Assembly: GCA_030065235.1 (NCBI GenBank)
Contig: JASJDC010000002.1
Coordinates: forward strand, 334,001-398,000
Length of the DNA: 64,000 bases
From: Alphaproteobacteria bacterium
GTDB taxonomy: Bacteria > Pseudomonadota > Alphaproteobacteria > UBA8366 > Aestuariispiraceae
Reading direction: 5' to 3'
The notes beneath the pieces were generated by a model, which saw nothing but the letters and a program-made list of their open reading frames with translations, was not told where the DNA came from and ran no database searches. Numbering within the stretch: position 1 is the stretch's first letter; each line of letters begins with the position of its first letter. The position numbers and the translations under genes were made by a program. Below, piece by piece: positions 18,018-27,451 of this stretch.

Positions 18018-19880
18018 CTACCCCGTCTGGCGCAGGACCTCCAAGAAGGCGGGGCCGAATTTCTCCAGTTTCGCCGGGCCGACGCCGTTGACCGCCGCCA
18101 TCTGGTCCAGCGTCTGCGGCATCAAGCGGCACATGTCGATCAGCGCCGCATCGGCGAAGACGACGTAGGCGGGGACGGCGCGTTTGGCGGCAAGCTCCCG
18201 CCGCAGCGCCTTGAGACGGATCAGCAACGCCTCGTCCACACCCTCCATCGAGGACGGCTCGGCGCCGTTGCGGCGGGTTCGGCGGGACGCCGTCTTTCCC
18301 TTCGCGGGCTCGATCGCGCGGTAGGAGAAATCGGCCTGTCCCTGCGCGATCTCCCGGCCCAGCGCGGTCGGTTGAAGCGCACCGAACCGTTCGATGTCGA
18401 TGCTGACGGCGCCGGCGGCGACCGCCTGGCGGATGAAGGCCTGCCACCAATCCTTGGAATGCGCCGCGCCCGCGCCATGGCAATTGAGCCGTGCATGGCT
18501 GAATTGCTCAATCTTGGCGGTCGCGGCCCCGCGCAAGACATCGATCAGATGCGCCGCGCCGAATCGCGCGCCTGTCTGGTCGATAGCGGCGAGTAGGAGA
18601 CGCGCCGCGTCGGAGCCGTCGATCAGCACCGGCGGATCGTCGCAGATGTCGCATTTGCCACAGGGTTCCGCCTCTTCGCCGAAATAGGCGAGCAGCAATT
18701 GCCGTCGGCAGCGGGTCGCCTCGCAATAAGCCAACAGCGCGTCCAGGCGCTTGTGCTCGCGAATGCGATGATCGGCGTCGGACTCTGTCGCACCATCCTG
18801 TTCGATGAAGCGGCGGCGGAGCTGCATATCTTTGAGGCTGAACAGCATCAGGCAATCGGCGGGGGCGCCGTCGCGGCCCGCCCGCCCGATCTCCTGATAA
18901 TAGGCCTCCATCGAGCCGGGCAGATTGGCATGCACGACATAGCGCACATCCGGCTTGTCGATCCCCATGCCGAAGGCGACGGTGGCGACCATGACGACGC
19001 CCGGTTCGGCAAGGAAACGCTCGGCGTTGATCGCCCGATCGCGCGAGTCCATGCCGGCATGATACGGCAGCGCTGTGAAGCCCAACCCTGACAACATCGC
19101 CGCCGTCTCGTCGACGCCCTTCCGAGTGCCGCAATAGACAATGCCGGACTGGTCCTGGCGCGGTTCCAGAAACTCGGTCAATTGGGCCTGAAGAGACCGG
19201 GTCGGCGCGACGGACAGATGCAGGTTCGGACGATCGAAGCCGCTGATCAGCGTGGCGCCGCGCCCGGCGAAAAGCTTGTCGGCGATATCCCTCTGCGTGG
19301 TGCGGTCGGCGGTCGCGGTGAAACCCGCGATCAGGCAATCGGGGAACCGCTGTTTGAGCACGCTCAACGCCTCGTAGTCCGGCCGGAAACTGACGCCCCA
19401 TTTCGAGATGCAATGCGCCTCGTCGACGATGAATTGCGCCGGCGGGTTGGCGTCCAGCGCGCCGAGCATGCGATCAGTCATCAACTGTTCCGGCGACATG
19501 TAGAGCAGCCGCAAATCGCCAGACACATAGCGCCGCCAGGACGCCACCTTTTCCTCGCGCGGAAGGGCGGAATGGAGCGCGCCGGCGTCGACGCCATTCG
19601 CGCGCAGCGCCGCCACTTGGTCGTCCATCAGCGCGATCAATGGCGAGACAACGATGGTCGGCCGCGCCTTCATCAAGGCCGCGACTTGGTAACACAGGCT
19701 CTTGCCCGCGCCGGTCGGGAGGACCGCGAGCAGATTCTCGCCGCGCAGCAATTTCTCGACGATAGCGACCTGATCGGGTCTGAAACCGTCGAAACCGAAG
19801 ACCGAACGGACGCGCGATTCCGCATCTTGCAGGGTGGGCGCGTGGTCCGGACAGGGCGGGGCGAGAGACAGGTCGGTCAT
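18018..19880 (-). CDS. recQ: ATP-dependent DNA helicase RecQ
   Basis: 3'-5' DNA helicase of 620 residues acting in recombination and fork repair. Motif I is LPTGAGKSLCYQ (about residues 55-66), motif II is VDEAHC and motif VI is QEIGRAGRDG. The zinc-binding domain has its cysteines in CRRQLLLAYFGE and CGKCDIC. A winged-helix RQC region and a C-terminal HRDC domain (AAVNGVGPAKLEKFG) complete the usual order. It is a single gene, with nothing nearby suggesting a specialised role. Confidence 0.95.
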   Translation of the reverse strand: MTDLSLAPPCPDHAPTLQDAESRVRSVFGFDGFRPDQVAIVEKLLRGENLLAVLPTGAGKSLCYQVAALMKARPTIVVSPLIALMDDQVAALRANGVDAGALHSALPREEKVASWRRYVSGDLRLLYMSPEQLMTDRMLGALDANPPAQFIVDEAHCISKWGVSFRPDYEALSVLKQRFPDCLIAGFTATADRTTQRDIADKLFAGRGATLISGFDRPNLHLSVAPTRSLQAQLTEFLEPRQDQSGIVYCGTRKGVDETAAMLSGLGFTALPYHAGMDSRDRAINAERFLAEPGVVMVATVAFGMGIDKPDVRYVVHANLPGSMEAYYQEIGRAGRDGAPADCLMLFSLKDMQLRRRFIEQDGATESDADHRIREHKRLDALLAYCEATRCRRQLLLAYFGEEAEPCGKCDICDDPPVLIDGSDAARLLLAAIDQTGARFGAAHLIDVLRGAATAKIEQFSHARLNCHGAGAAHSKDWWQAFIRQAVAAGAVSIDIERFGALQPTALGREIAQGQADFSYRAIEPAKGKTASRRTRRNGAEPSSMEGVDEALLIRLKALRRELAAKRAVPAYVVFADAALIDMCRLMPQTLDQMAAVNGVGPAKLEKFGPAFLEVLRQTG

Positions 19881-20013
19881 TCTTGTATGGCGGCGGTCGC
19901 GAGGCGGAGCTTTGTATCTGATGCGATTCAGGGCGTCTGAACAGAGGCGTCCTTGCCGCCCTCTCGGACTCAGCCTAAAACCATTCTGGGGAATACACGA
20001 ATAGGAGGCGATG

Positions 20014-20220
20014 ATGGGGCCGGCGCAACTCAGAAAAACATTGCGATGGGGTCATATCGTCGCGTCTCTCCTGCTTGGGACCTACCTCTACTCGCCCCTG
20101 TCGGCGAATCCAACTTTCGCCGCGTTCATCCTCTACGCGGTCTTTCCGCTCATGGGCTTGAGCGGTGTGTTGATGTGGAACCAGGCCAAGGTGGCCCGGC
20201 TCTTCAGCGGCGGCGGCTGA
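20014..20220 (+). CDS. Small two-helix membrane protein
   Basis: Not recognised. It encodes 68 residues, starting MGPAQLRKTLRWGHIVAS. Two hydrophobic stretches (about 15-33 and 37-56) are separated by a short polar turn (SPLSANPTFA), and the end is basic. A perfect AGGAGG at 20003-20008 lies 5 nt before the ATG at 20014. The ATG at 20011 would be only 2 nt away, so the later start is favoured. It occupies the gap between recQ (divergent) and the FUSC gene (convergent). The strong ribosome site and clean topology support a real gene. Confidence 0.65.
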   Translation: MGPAQLRKTLRWGHIVASLLLGTYLYSPLSANPTFAAFILYAVFPLMGLSGVLMWNQAKVARLFSGGG

Positions 20221-20264
20221 ACTTTGTAAAGACCGTCTGGCGCGAAGACGGCGCGCTGGTTGGG

Positions 20265-22433
20265 TTAGAATCGCGCCTCTTTGAGCTGCCCCCAATGGAC
20301 CTCGCGCGCCGCGCCGATAAAGCCCAGCCCGGCCTCTGAAATGCCGCGAAAGGCGCCGAGCACGCGATAAAGATTCTCCCGGTCCTGGGCGGTGAGCACG
20401 CCTTCGACATCGTGCTGTATGGTCTCTTCGATCCGCGCCTCAAGCAGGGCGAGACGGTCCGAGACGCGCGCTTGCAAGTCTGCCGCCTGACGCGCCGCCG
20501 CTTCCGGATCATCGAACCAGAGACGGATCTGATCCTGGATCGCCAGGCGCCAGGCGCGGAAATCCCCCAGCAATTCTTGCACGATGAATTCGGATTGCGG
20601 GTGTCTCCGTGAGTCGACCAGCTCATTCACGCGGAAAGCCAGGGCGGCGATATTGGCCGCCAGCGCCTCGATCTTCTCCGGCGTGACATCCGGGAAGGTG
20701 CTGCAGTCGATCTTTTGGCCATACCAGGCGATCTTGCGCGCCAGCGCCAACAATCCGTGGCTGTAAAGCCGCGCCTTGAACCGGCCCGAGAAACCGGCCG
20801 TGCGTTCCCAGTCCAAAACGATCCGCGACAACAGGAAATCGACCTGGCGCAGGAAACGCTTGAACAGGCGCAGGAAGATTTTCTCGTTCCGGGACGAGGT
20901 CGGGAAATAGGCCATGACGATATTCAGCAAGACGGCCAGCACCATCATGGTTGAGGTCGAAGCAAAGCTGACGAAATCGTAGCTTTGCTCGTTCTTGACG
21001 CCGATAATCACAATGAAGGTGATGTAGCCGGCCATTTTTACGCCGACCATCTGCGGCGCCGCGAAGAGATAGCTCATTCCCGCAATCACGACGAAAATCA
21101 GGGTCCCAAGCTGCAAGAAACCAGACAAGTGCGGCATGATAAAAATGTAGATAAGGCCAGCGAACATGCAGCCGAGGAAATAGGGCGCCAGCAACATGCG
21201 GGCTGTCAGCAGCGGCGCCATCATGGCGATGACCAGGGCGTAAATCGTCGCCTGTTGCGTGAAGCCGGCATGGCCCGGCGGATCGACATAGACCCAGATC
21301 AGGAACCCAACCCAGAAGACCAGGATGACGCGCACGGTCGATATCAGCCGGTCGATATCGATCACCAATCCCGGACTCTCTGTCGGCGGCCGCAGTGTTA
21401 CGACAGTCGACGGTCCCGCGCCCCTGATATCCCGTATCGTCTCAACCAGATCGCGGCTCAGGGTTTCAAGCCGGTCGAGTTGCGCCTTGGTGACCGTCAG
21501 CGCCGCCCGCTGGATGTGGCTCACGCCGTTCGCCTTGTCCTCGTCAAGCGTCAGGGAGACGGTACGCGGTTCCGGGGGCGCGCCGTCCCCGGACAGGACC
21601 GGGTCCATCGACGCCAGGCGCCGCTCGATCTCGTCGTTGAAATCTTGAAGCCCGGGCAGAAGCGCCTCGACATCGAGCCCGCGCACCTCGGGAAAGCTCT
21701 CGCGCCACCGTTCCAGCGCCTCGCCGAAAGCGACGGCGTCGTCGCAAAGCCGGCGCCACTGACGGCGCGCCTCCCACACGGTGTAGCTGTCGGTTTCCGC
21801 GGCGGCGAGCGCGGCGCTCAACTGGCCAGATTGCTGCACTTCCTGAAGCCGGGCCGGCCGTGAGCTGGCCTCTTTCCCGTCGCCGACCATCACGGCGCGA
21901 TAGGCCTGAAATAGCGTGCGCTGGGTGGCGACCAACGCTTGGCCGGCCTTCTGCAAGTCAGACCGGCTGCTCTGCGGCCAGACGAAGACAGCGATCAGGC
22001 TGTAGACCAATACGCCGAGCCCGGTCTCTAAGGTGCGTTCGATCGCAAGCTGGAAGGTGCGCTCGGAAACAGCATCGCCGGAGACAATGATGACGATGGC
22101 GACAAAGGCCGAGCAGAACCAAAAGTACGGGTAACTCTTGCCGGCGGTCATATAGGCGCAAAACCCGAGATAGACCGACAGCGCCGTCATCAAGAGCCAT
22201 CGGTCCTGCGGAAAAAGCCCGATGAAAAACAAAGCGGCGGTGCACCCCAGCAGCGTGCCGACCATGCGCAGCACGCCTTTGTTCACTGAATGACCGATCG
22301 ACGACAGGCTGATTACCGCAACCGCGATGGCGGCCCATTGGGGCTTTTCCCAATTCATCGAGAGCGCGACGCCGTACGCGATCGTCATCGCGGCGCCGGT
22401 CTTGATCGCCTCTTTCGCGCGCCGCGACAGCAT
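20265..22433 (-). CDS. FUSC-family inner membrane transporter
   Basis: Membrane protein of 722 residues with two blocks of about five to six helices (residues 15-170 and 355-515), each followed by a cytoplasmic helical region. This is the arrangement of the FUSC/YccS/AaeB family. The N-terminal block has KPQWAAIAVAVISLSSIGHS and VLRMVGTLLGCTAALFFIGL. Family members are linked to efflux of aromatic acids or resistance to fusaric acid. No membrane-fusion partner gene lies beside it. Confidence 0.88.
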   Translation of the reverse strand: MLSRRAKEAIKTGAAMTIAYGVALSMNWEKPQWAAIAVAVISLSSIGHSVNKGVLRMVGTLLGCTAALFFIGLFPQDRWLLMTALSVYLGFCAYMTAGKSYPYFWFCSAFVAIVIIVSGDAVSERTFQLAIERTLETGLGVLVYSLIAVFVWPQSSRSDLQKAGQALVATQRTLFQAYRAVMVGDGKEASSRPARLQEVQQSGQLSAALAAAETDSYTVWEARRQWRRLCDDAVAFGEALERWRESFPEVRGLDVEALLPGLQDFNDEIERRLASMDPVLSGDGAPPEPRTVSLTLDEDKANGVSHIQRAALTVTKAQLDRLETLSRDLVETIRDIRGAGPSTVVTLRPPTESPGLVIDIDRLISTVRVILVFWVGFLIWVYVDPPGHAGFTQQATIYALVIAMMAPLLTARMLLAPYFLGCMFAGLIYIFIMPHLSGFLQLGTLIFVVIAGMSYLFAAPQMVGVKMAGYITFIVIIGVKNEQSYDFVSFASTSTMMVLAVLLNIVMAYFPTSSRNEKIFLRLFKRFLRQVDFLLSRIVLDWERTAGFSGRFKARLYSHGLLALARKIAWYGQKIDCSTFPDVTPEKIEALAANIAALAFRVNELVDSRRHPQSEFIVQELLGDFRAWRLAIQDQIRLWFDDPEAAARQAADLQARVSDRLALLEARIEETIQHDVEGVLTAQDRENLYRVLGAFRGISEAGLGFIGAAREVHWGQLKEARF

Positions 22434-22606
22434 CGCGCCCGCCTCCCGTCCGGTCGAGGGTCAGAACGCCGGCGGCTGGAAGCCGGCGCCCCGTGAGATT
22501 GGGGAAGCCTAGGACCTAAAACGCCGGGCTGCAAAATGATTTGCTTCTTGGACCGCAGCGGCGATCATGCCCGGCCGTTGCGGCGAAATCCGGGGGACGC
22601 GCGATC

Positions 22607-23632
22607 ATGCCCATCAAGTTCGCGGCGGTCGGGATCGACCACCGTCATATCTACGATCAGATCGTCCATATGCGCGCTGTCGGCGGCGCCTTCGCCGGTT
22701 GGTGGACGGAGGGGACGCCCGGCACGCTGGACGGGTTCCTGAAACGCTTCCCAGAGGCCGAGAGGGTGGTGGACCGGCGACGGATCATGGAAGACCCGTC
22801 GATCGATCTGATCCTGATCGCCGCCGTCAACGCCGACCGCGCCGCCCTGGCGATTGAGGCGATGGAGCATGGCAAGGACGTGATGGTCGACAAGCCCGGC
22901 TGCACGACCCTCGACCAGTTGGCGTCGATCAGAGAGATGGCGGACCGGACCGGCCGCATCTGGTCTGTGAATTTCTCGGAGCGTTTCCAGGTTCCCGCCG
23001 TCAGCAAGGCGGCGGAACTGGTGGCGCAAGGGGCGATCGGCCGCGTGGTTCAGACCCTGGGCCTGGGACCGCACCGGCTGAACAAAGCGACGCGGCCCGA
23101 TTGGTTCTTTCAGCGCGCGCGCTATGGCGGCGTGCTCTGCGACATCGCTTCGCACCAGATCGATCAGTTCCTGACATTTACGGGCGCCGAGGCGGCCGAG
23201 ATCGCCATGGCGCGGGCCGAGAACTTCGCTAACCCGGAGACGCCGGAACTGGAGGATTTCGGAGAGATATCCCTCCGCGCGCCCGACGCCTCGGGCTATA
23301 TCCGGGTCGATTGGCACACGCCCGACGCGCTGCCAACCTGGGGCGACGGCCGGCTGTTCCTGCTGGGAACCGAAGGCGCGATCGAGTTGCGGAAATATTG
23401 CGAGCTGGGCCAAAGCGGGCGCAGCGACAACCTATATTTGGTCAATGGCGCGCGCTGCGAGTATATCGACGCCCGCGACGCGACGCTGCCCTATTTCGAG
23501 AATCTAGCGCGCGACATTCAGGACGGAACGGAGACCGCCATGTCGCGTACGCATCCTTTCGCTGTCACCGAGCTGGCGCTGCGCGCGCAGGCCCTCGCCG
23601 ACAAGACACGCCGTGACGCGGGGCCGTCATGA
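22607..23632 (+). CDS. Gfo/Idh/MocA oxidoreductase with atypical nucleotide loop
   Basis: Probable NAD(P)-dependent sugar or cyclitol dehydrogenase of 341 residues. The N-terminus is KFAAVGIDHRHIYDQIVHM, where the usual GxGxxG is replaced by VGIDHRH. The DKPGCTT segment replaces the canonical EKP lysine motif but keeps the Lys. CDIASHQIDQFLTFTG holds the catalytic Asp/His of the second domain. The ATG at 22607 is chosen over 22541 because MPIKFAAVG matches family N-termini. The stop overlaps the next gene by 4 bp. It could be inactive towards NAD, or be a partner of its neighbour. Confidence 0.85.
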   Translation: MPIKFAAVGIDHRHIYDQIVHMRAVGGAFAGWWTEGTPGTLDGFLKRFPEAERVVDRRRIMEDPSIDLILIAAVNADRAALAIEAMEHGKDVMVDKPGCTTLDQLASIREMADRTGRIWSVNFSERFQVPAVSKAAELVAQGAIGRVVQTLGLGPHRLNKATRPDWFFQRARYGGVLCDIASHQIDQFLTFTGAEAAEIAMARAENFANPETPELEDFGEISLRAPDASGYIRVDWHTPDALPTWGDGRLFLLGTEGAIELRKYCELGQSGRSDNLYLVNGARCEYIDARDATLPYFENLARDIQDGTETAMSRTHPFAVTELALRAQALADKTRRDAGPS

Positions 23633-24696
23633 TCAACCCGTCGCGCGATAGTGGGAACAAGCCGCTCACCGTCGCCGTGCTCGGGGCCGGGATCGGCGCG
23701 CTGCATTTGAACGGCTACGCCAAGCTGCGCGACCGTTACCGGGTGACATGGCTCTGCGATCTCGATACCGCGCGCGCCGAATCGCTGTTGGAAAAGGCGC
23801 CGGACGCGACTGTCACGGCGGATTTGGCGGAGACGCTGGCGGACCCCGAGGTCGATATCATCGATATCTGTCTGCCGCCCCTGCTGCATCTGCCCACCGC
23901 GCTGGCTGCGCTGGAGGCGGGCAAACATGTCATCCTGGAGAAACCGATCGCGCCGGATCTGGCCGGCGTCGCCGCGTTGCAAGCGGCGCAGGAGAAGGCC
24001 GGACGGCTGGTCTCGCCGGTGTTTCAATACCGCTATGGAGTCGCCATGGCGCAGTGGCGCGCGCTATCGGCCGCAGGTCTGTTGGGCGAACCCCAGGTCG
24101 GTTCGATCGAGACCTACTGGACGCGCGGCGCCGACTATTATCAGGTCGCCTGGCGCGGCAAGAAGGCGACGGAGATCGGCGGCGTCATCCTTTCGCATGT
24201 GATCCACATGCACGATCTGGCCTGCGAGATTTTCGGCGCGCCCATCGAAGTCTCCGCCATGCTGGATACGCGGGTGAACGCGATTGAGACAGAGGATTGC
24301 GCCGCCGTTCAAATGCGCATCGAAGGCGGCGCTCTGGTCTCCAGCTCGACCACATTGGGCGCGGCCGGCGATGCGACCCACCTGCGATTCGTCTTCGAGA
24401 AGCTGACGGCCGAGAGCGGGACGGCGCCCTATGAGCCGATGGAGGGCGGCTGGACCTTCAACGCGCGCGACCCGGCCGATCAGCCGGGGGTGGACGCGGT
24501 GATCGCGGCGGTGGAAACGCCCTTATCCGGCTTCGCCGGTTATCTGAACGCCTTTGCGGACGCCGTCTGGAACAGGCCTGGTGGCGAAGACGCCGTGTCC
24601 CTAGAGGCAGGGCGCCGCTCCATCGCGCTGGCGGAGGCGATCTATCGCGCAGACCGCGAGGGCCGCCGGACCTCGGTCACGGCGGACCCCGCCTGA
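23629..24696 (+). CDS. Gfo/Idh/MocA family oxidoreductase
   Basis: NAD(P)-dependent dehydrogenase of 355 residues with a standard Rossmann start, VAVLGAGIGALHLNGY, the cofactor motif VILEKPIAPDL near residue 103 and HVIHMHDLACEIFG in the catalytic domain. It starts within the stop of the preceding family member (ATGA), so the two are translationally coupled and may act on successive steps or form a mixed oligomer. No transporter or regulator is attached, so the substrate is open; family members oxidise inositols, glucose derivatives and UDP-sugars. Confidence 0.9.
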   Translation: MINPSRDSGNKPLTVAVLGAGIGALHLNGYAKLRDRYRVTWLCDLDTARAESLLEKAPDATVTADLAETLADPEVDIIDICLPPLLHLPTALAALEAGKHVILEKPIAPDLAGVAALQAAQEKAGRLVSPVFQYRYGVAMAQWRALSAAGLLGEPQVGSIETYWTRGADYYQVAWRGKKATEIGGVILSHVIHMHDLACEIFGAPIEVSAMLDTRVNAIETEDCAAVQMRIEGGALVSSSTTLGAAGDATHLRFVFEKLTAESGTAPYEPMEGGWTFNARDPADQPGVDAVIAAVETPLSGFAGYLNAFADAVWNRPGGEDAVSLEAGRRSIALAEAIYRADREGRRTSVTADPA

Positions 24697-24732
24697 CTAG
24701 AGGCCGCCGCCGAGAGCACGCAGCGAGAGACC

Positions 24733-27183
24733 TCAACGCGCCGACCCGCGACGATTGACTTTGGCCGGCGCCAGGACGGAGCGGACAAGCGTCTCGATCC
24801 GATCCATGTCCCGCAAGTGAATATCGGTTTGCGTGTAGGGAATCTCGATCCCGTTCTTCTTCAACGCGTCGAATATCTCGAAGCGCAAGTCGTTGCGGGC
24901 GAGCGTGATGTTCGCGATGTTGCGGATGAAGACCCGGACCTCGAAATCCAGCGAAGACGCACCGAACTCCTTCCAATAGACATAGGGCGCCGGCTCTTTC
25001 AGGCTGTAGATGCTGTTCCTGGCGCAATCGAGCAGGATCTCCCGGACCTGCTTCGGGTCGGAATCATAGGACACGCTGACCGGCACGATGATCCGTCCGC
25101 TCCGATCCTTGTGGGTCCAGTTCTGCACGGTGCTCGAGATCAGCTCCGAATTCGGGACAATGATGGTGCAGCGATTGAAAGTGTCGATTTGCGTGGAGCG
25201 GACGCTGATCCGTTTGACGGTGCCCTCGCCTGACGCGGTCACGACCCAGTCGCCGACTTTGATCGGGCGTTCGAACAACAGGATCAGGCCGGAGACGAAA
25301 TTGTTCACCACGCTCTGAAGTCCGAAGCCGATGCCGACCGACAAGGCCCCGGCGATGATCGCCAAATTAGAAAGATCGAGCCCGATGATCGATACGGCCA
25401 GAACGCCCGCGACAATCAGCCCGACATAGCCGGTCAGGGTCGCTACAGAGTTCTGAACGCCGACATCCAGTCCTGTATTCGGCAGAATGCTCTGCTCAAG
25501 CGCCCGTTGGATCATGCGGGTCGCGAAAAGGATGGCCAGAAACGCGACCAGCGCGCTCGCAATATCGGCGAGTGAAATCGTGATCCCGCCAATCGAGACC
25601 CCGCTGATCGCAGCGCCGACAATATCGGCCATGTCGAGGAACGAGAAACCCAATATCAACAGGACCAGTGGAATGGCCGAGAGGATGAGCGCCGCGTCGA
25701 GCGCGACCCCCCACCAGAAGAGCGCGAAACCCGTGGGCTTGTCTTCGTCGCCGCCGCCGCGTGTCAGAGCTGCGGCTTCGCGGAGCAGCGGCGTGTTTTC
25801 CACACTCTCAACGATCCACCGCCGCATCAGATAGAGGAACCAAATCAGGGCGCCGATCTGGACCGCAGACGCGATCACATATCCCGCCAGCCGGGCCATC
25901 CCGATCAAAGAGGCGATCAGCGCCACCGACAGAAGCAGGATGATTGGAAACCGCAGGCGCGCAACGACCGAAATCAGATAGTGACGATCCTCATCGGCGG
26001 CGGCGAAGATGAACCGCCATGGCTTATTCGCTGTGAGCGTAAGCAGAAGGACGGCGAAGGCGACGCTGGCGACCGCGGCGATCAGAGAAGCAAGTTCAAG
26101 CGACGACGATACGGCGAGTACGACTTGCATCAAGACGATTTGAACCGCGACGATGATGGCGGCCGTCGACGCCACGGTCCGGATCGAACGGTCCAAGGCC
26201 AACGACGATTCGGACGCGCCATCATCGATCTCCGGTTCGTCCGATCCGCCAGGCGCCGTCCATAAAGCGTTGGTCACAAAGGTCACCAACGCCGTGGCGA
26301 TCAGAACCTTCGCCGACAGCGCCGGCAGGGATAGATAGGGCGCTCCCGTCTGGATCGCGGCGATCAGGAGCGCACCGACCGCGGCGGTGACGCAAATGAC
26401 CCGAACCAACGTTTTGCATGCGATGTCGGCGATGGGAGTCGGCGCCGTCGCCGCCGCCTCTTCCGCCGGATGCTCGAACTTCCGACGCACCGGAAACAGC
26501 AACAAGACAGCGATAAAGGCGGCGAAGGCGAACACAATCAGGGTGGAGAGGCGAAGGCCGAGCCGCGTTTTGTCGTCCCACCAAACCGTATAGGCGCGTA
26601 GGACGCGCCGCAGACTGAGCGCCGAGGCGTTGTTGGCGGCTTCCCAGGTCTGCGGCTGGTATAACGCGGGCCCCTGGCTGAGAATATCGCTGACAAACAA
26701 CGCTTGTCGCAGCTCCGCGACACGGTCCAACGCCGCGTCCGCCTGCGAGGCGTTGAATTCCGACTGAGCCAGCAGCCGGGCGAGAGATTTGGTACGGTCG
26801 ATAAGCGCCTGCCGCGCCGCCGCCACCGGTTCGGATTCCGGCGGCTCTCCCGCCTCGGGCGCCGGGCCCAGGCGCTCCAATTCAAGCAGGGCGGCGTCCC
26901 GCGCGCTTGTCAGCCGTGCGATCATGTCCAGGGATTGACCTCGCAAGGTCCGCAGCGCTTCGCGCGCGGTCGTTAACGCCTCGAGAGAGACGTCGCCGCC
27001 GTCGATCACGGTTCGGAGCGTTTGCAAATCCTCAAGCCGCTGGGACTGTTCTCCCTCGATGGCTAGCGCATCCGCCGGTTCTTGCGCGAGCGAGACTTGG
27101 GACGCCAAACTCAGGCCCAGCGCCAAGCCGAGGCCGCACAGCACAGAGACCCATCCGCGTTCTTTTCCGCGTGCACGCTGCAT
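24733..27183 (-). CDS. Large MscS-family mechanosensitive channel (MscK-like)
   Basis: About 816 residues, distinct from the other MscS-like gene in the window. A signal peptide leads into a periplasmic helical domain with coiled-coil character (residues about 30-190). Roughly ten membrane helices follow, then the MscS core: GFGLQSVVNNFVSGLILLF pore helix, RPIKVGDWVV, and IIVPNSELISSTVQNWTH. Start choice is uncertain: the ATGs at 27231, 27198 and 27183 are all possible. 27183 is preferred because GGGTGGG lies just upstream and MQRARGKERGW leads into the signal core. It diverges from dctP across 268 bp. Confidence 0.88.
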   Translation of the reverse strand: MQRARGKERGWVSVLCGLGLALGLSLASQVSLAQEPADALAIEGEQSQRLEDLQTLRTVIDGGDVSLEALTTAREALRTLRGQSLDMIARLTSARDAALLELERLGPAPEAGEPPESEPVAAARQALIDRTKSLARLLAQSEFNASQADAALDRVAELRQALFVSDILSQGPALYQPQTWEAANNASALSLRRVLRAYTVWWDDKTRLGLRLSTLIVFAFAAFIAVLLLFPVRRKFEHPAEEAAATAPTPIADIACKTLVRVICVTAAVGALLIAAIQTGAPYLSLPALSAKVLIATALVTFVTNALWTAPGGSDEPEIDDGASESSLALDRSIRTVASTAAIIVAVQIVLMQVVLAVSSSLELASLIAAVASVAFAVLLLTLTANKPWRFIFAAADEDRHYLISVVARLRFPIILLLSVALIASLIGMARLAGYVIASAVQIGALIWFLYLMRRWIVESVENTPLLREAAALTRGGGDEDKPTGFALFWWGVALDAALILSAIPLVLLILGFSFLDMADIVGAAISGVSIGGITISLADIASALVAFLAILFATRMIQRALEQSILPNTGLDVGVQNSVATLTGYVGLIVAGVLAVSIIGLDLSNLAIIAGALSVGIGFGLQSVVNNFVSGLILLFERPIKVGDWVVTASGEGTVKRISVRSTQIDTFNRCTIIVPNSELISSTVQNWTHKDRSGRIIVPVSVSYDSDPKQVREILLDCARNSIYSLKEPAPYVYWKEFGASSLDFEVRVFIRNIANITLARNDLRFEIFDALKKNGIEIPYTQTDIHLRDMDRIETLVRSVLAPAKVNRRGSAR

Positions 27184-27451
27184 ATGCACCCACCCCATCG
27201 GTAACCGGCGAAGGGCCGTCCTTCGCTCCAACGCCCGACGCTATAAGAGCACCGATTGCACCCGACCGGAAGCCGGCGCGTTGCGGCCGCGGCGATCGGC
27301 GGCGGCGCGGGAAGGAGACCGAAACGCGCCGACCGCCGGCCTCAATCTTTCGGTTGGCAGGCGCCAAAGCCATTGTTACGGTTCCCAACGCTCTGATGGG
27401 GGATCATCACAACACCAAAAAAACGAGCGCCACTGCTACAGGAGGAAGCGA

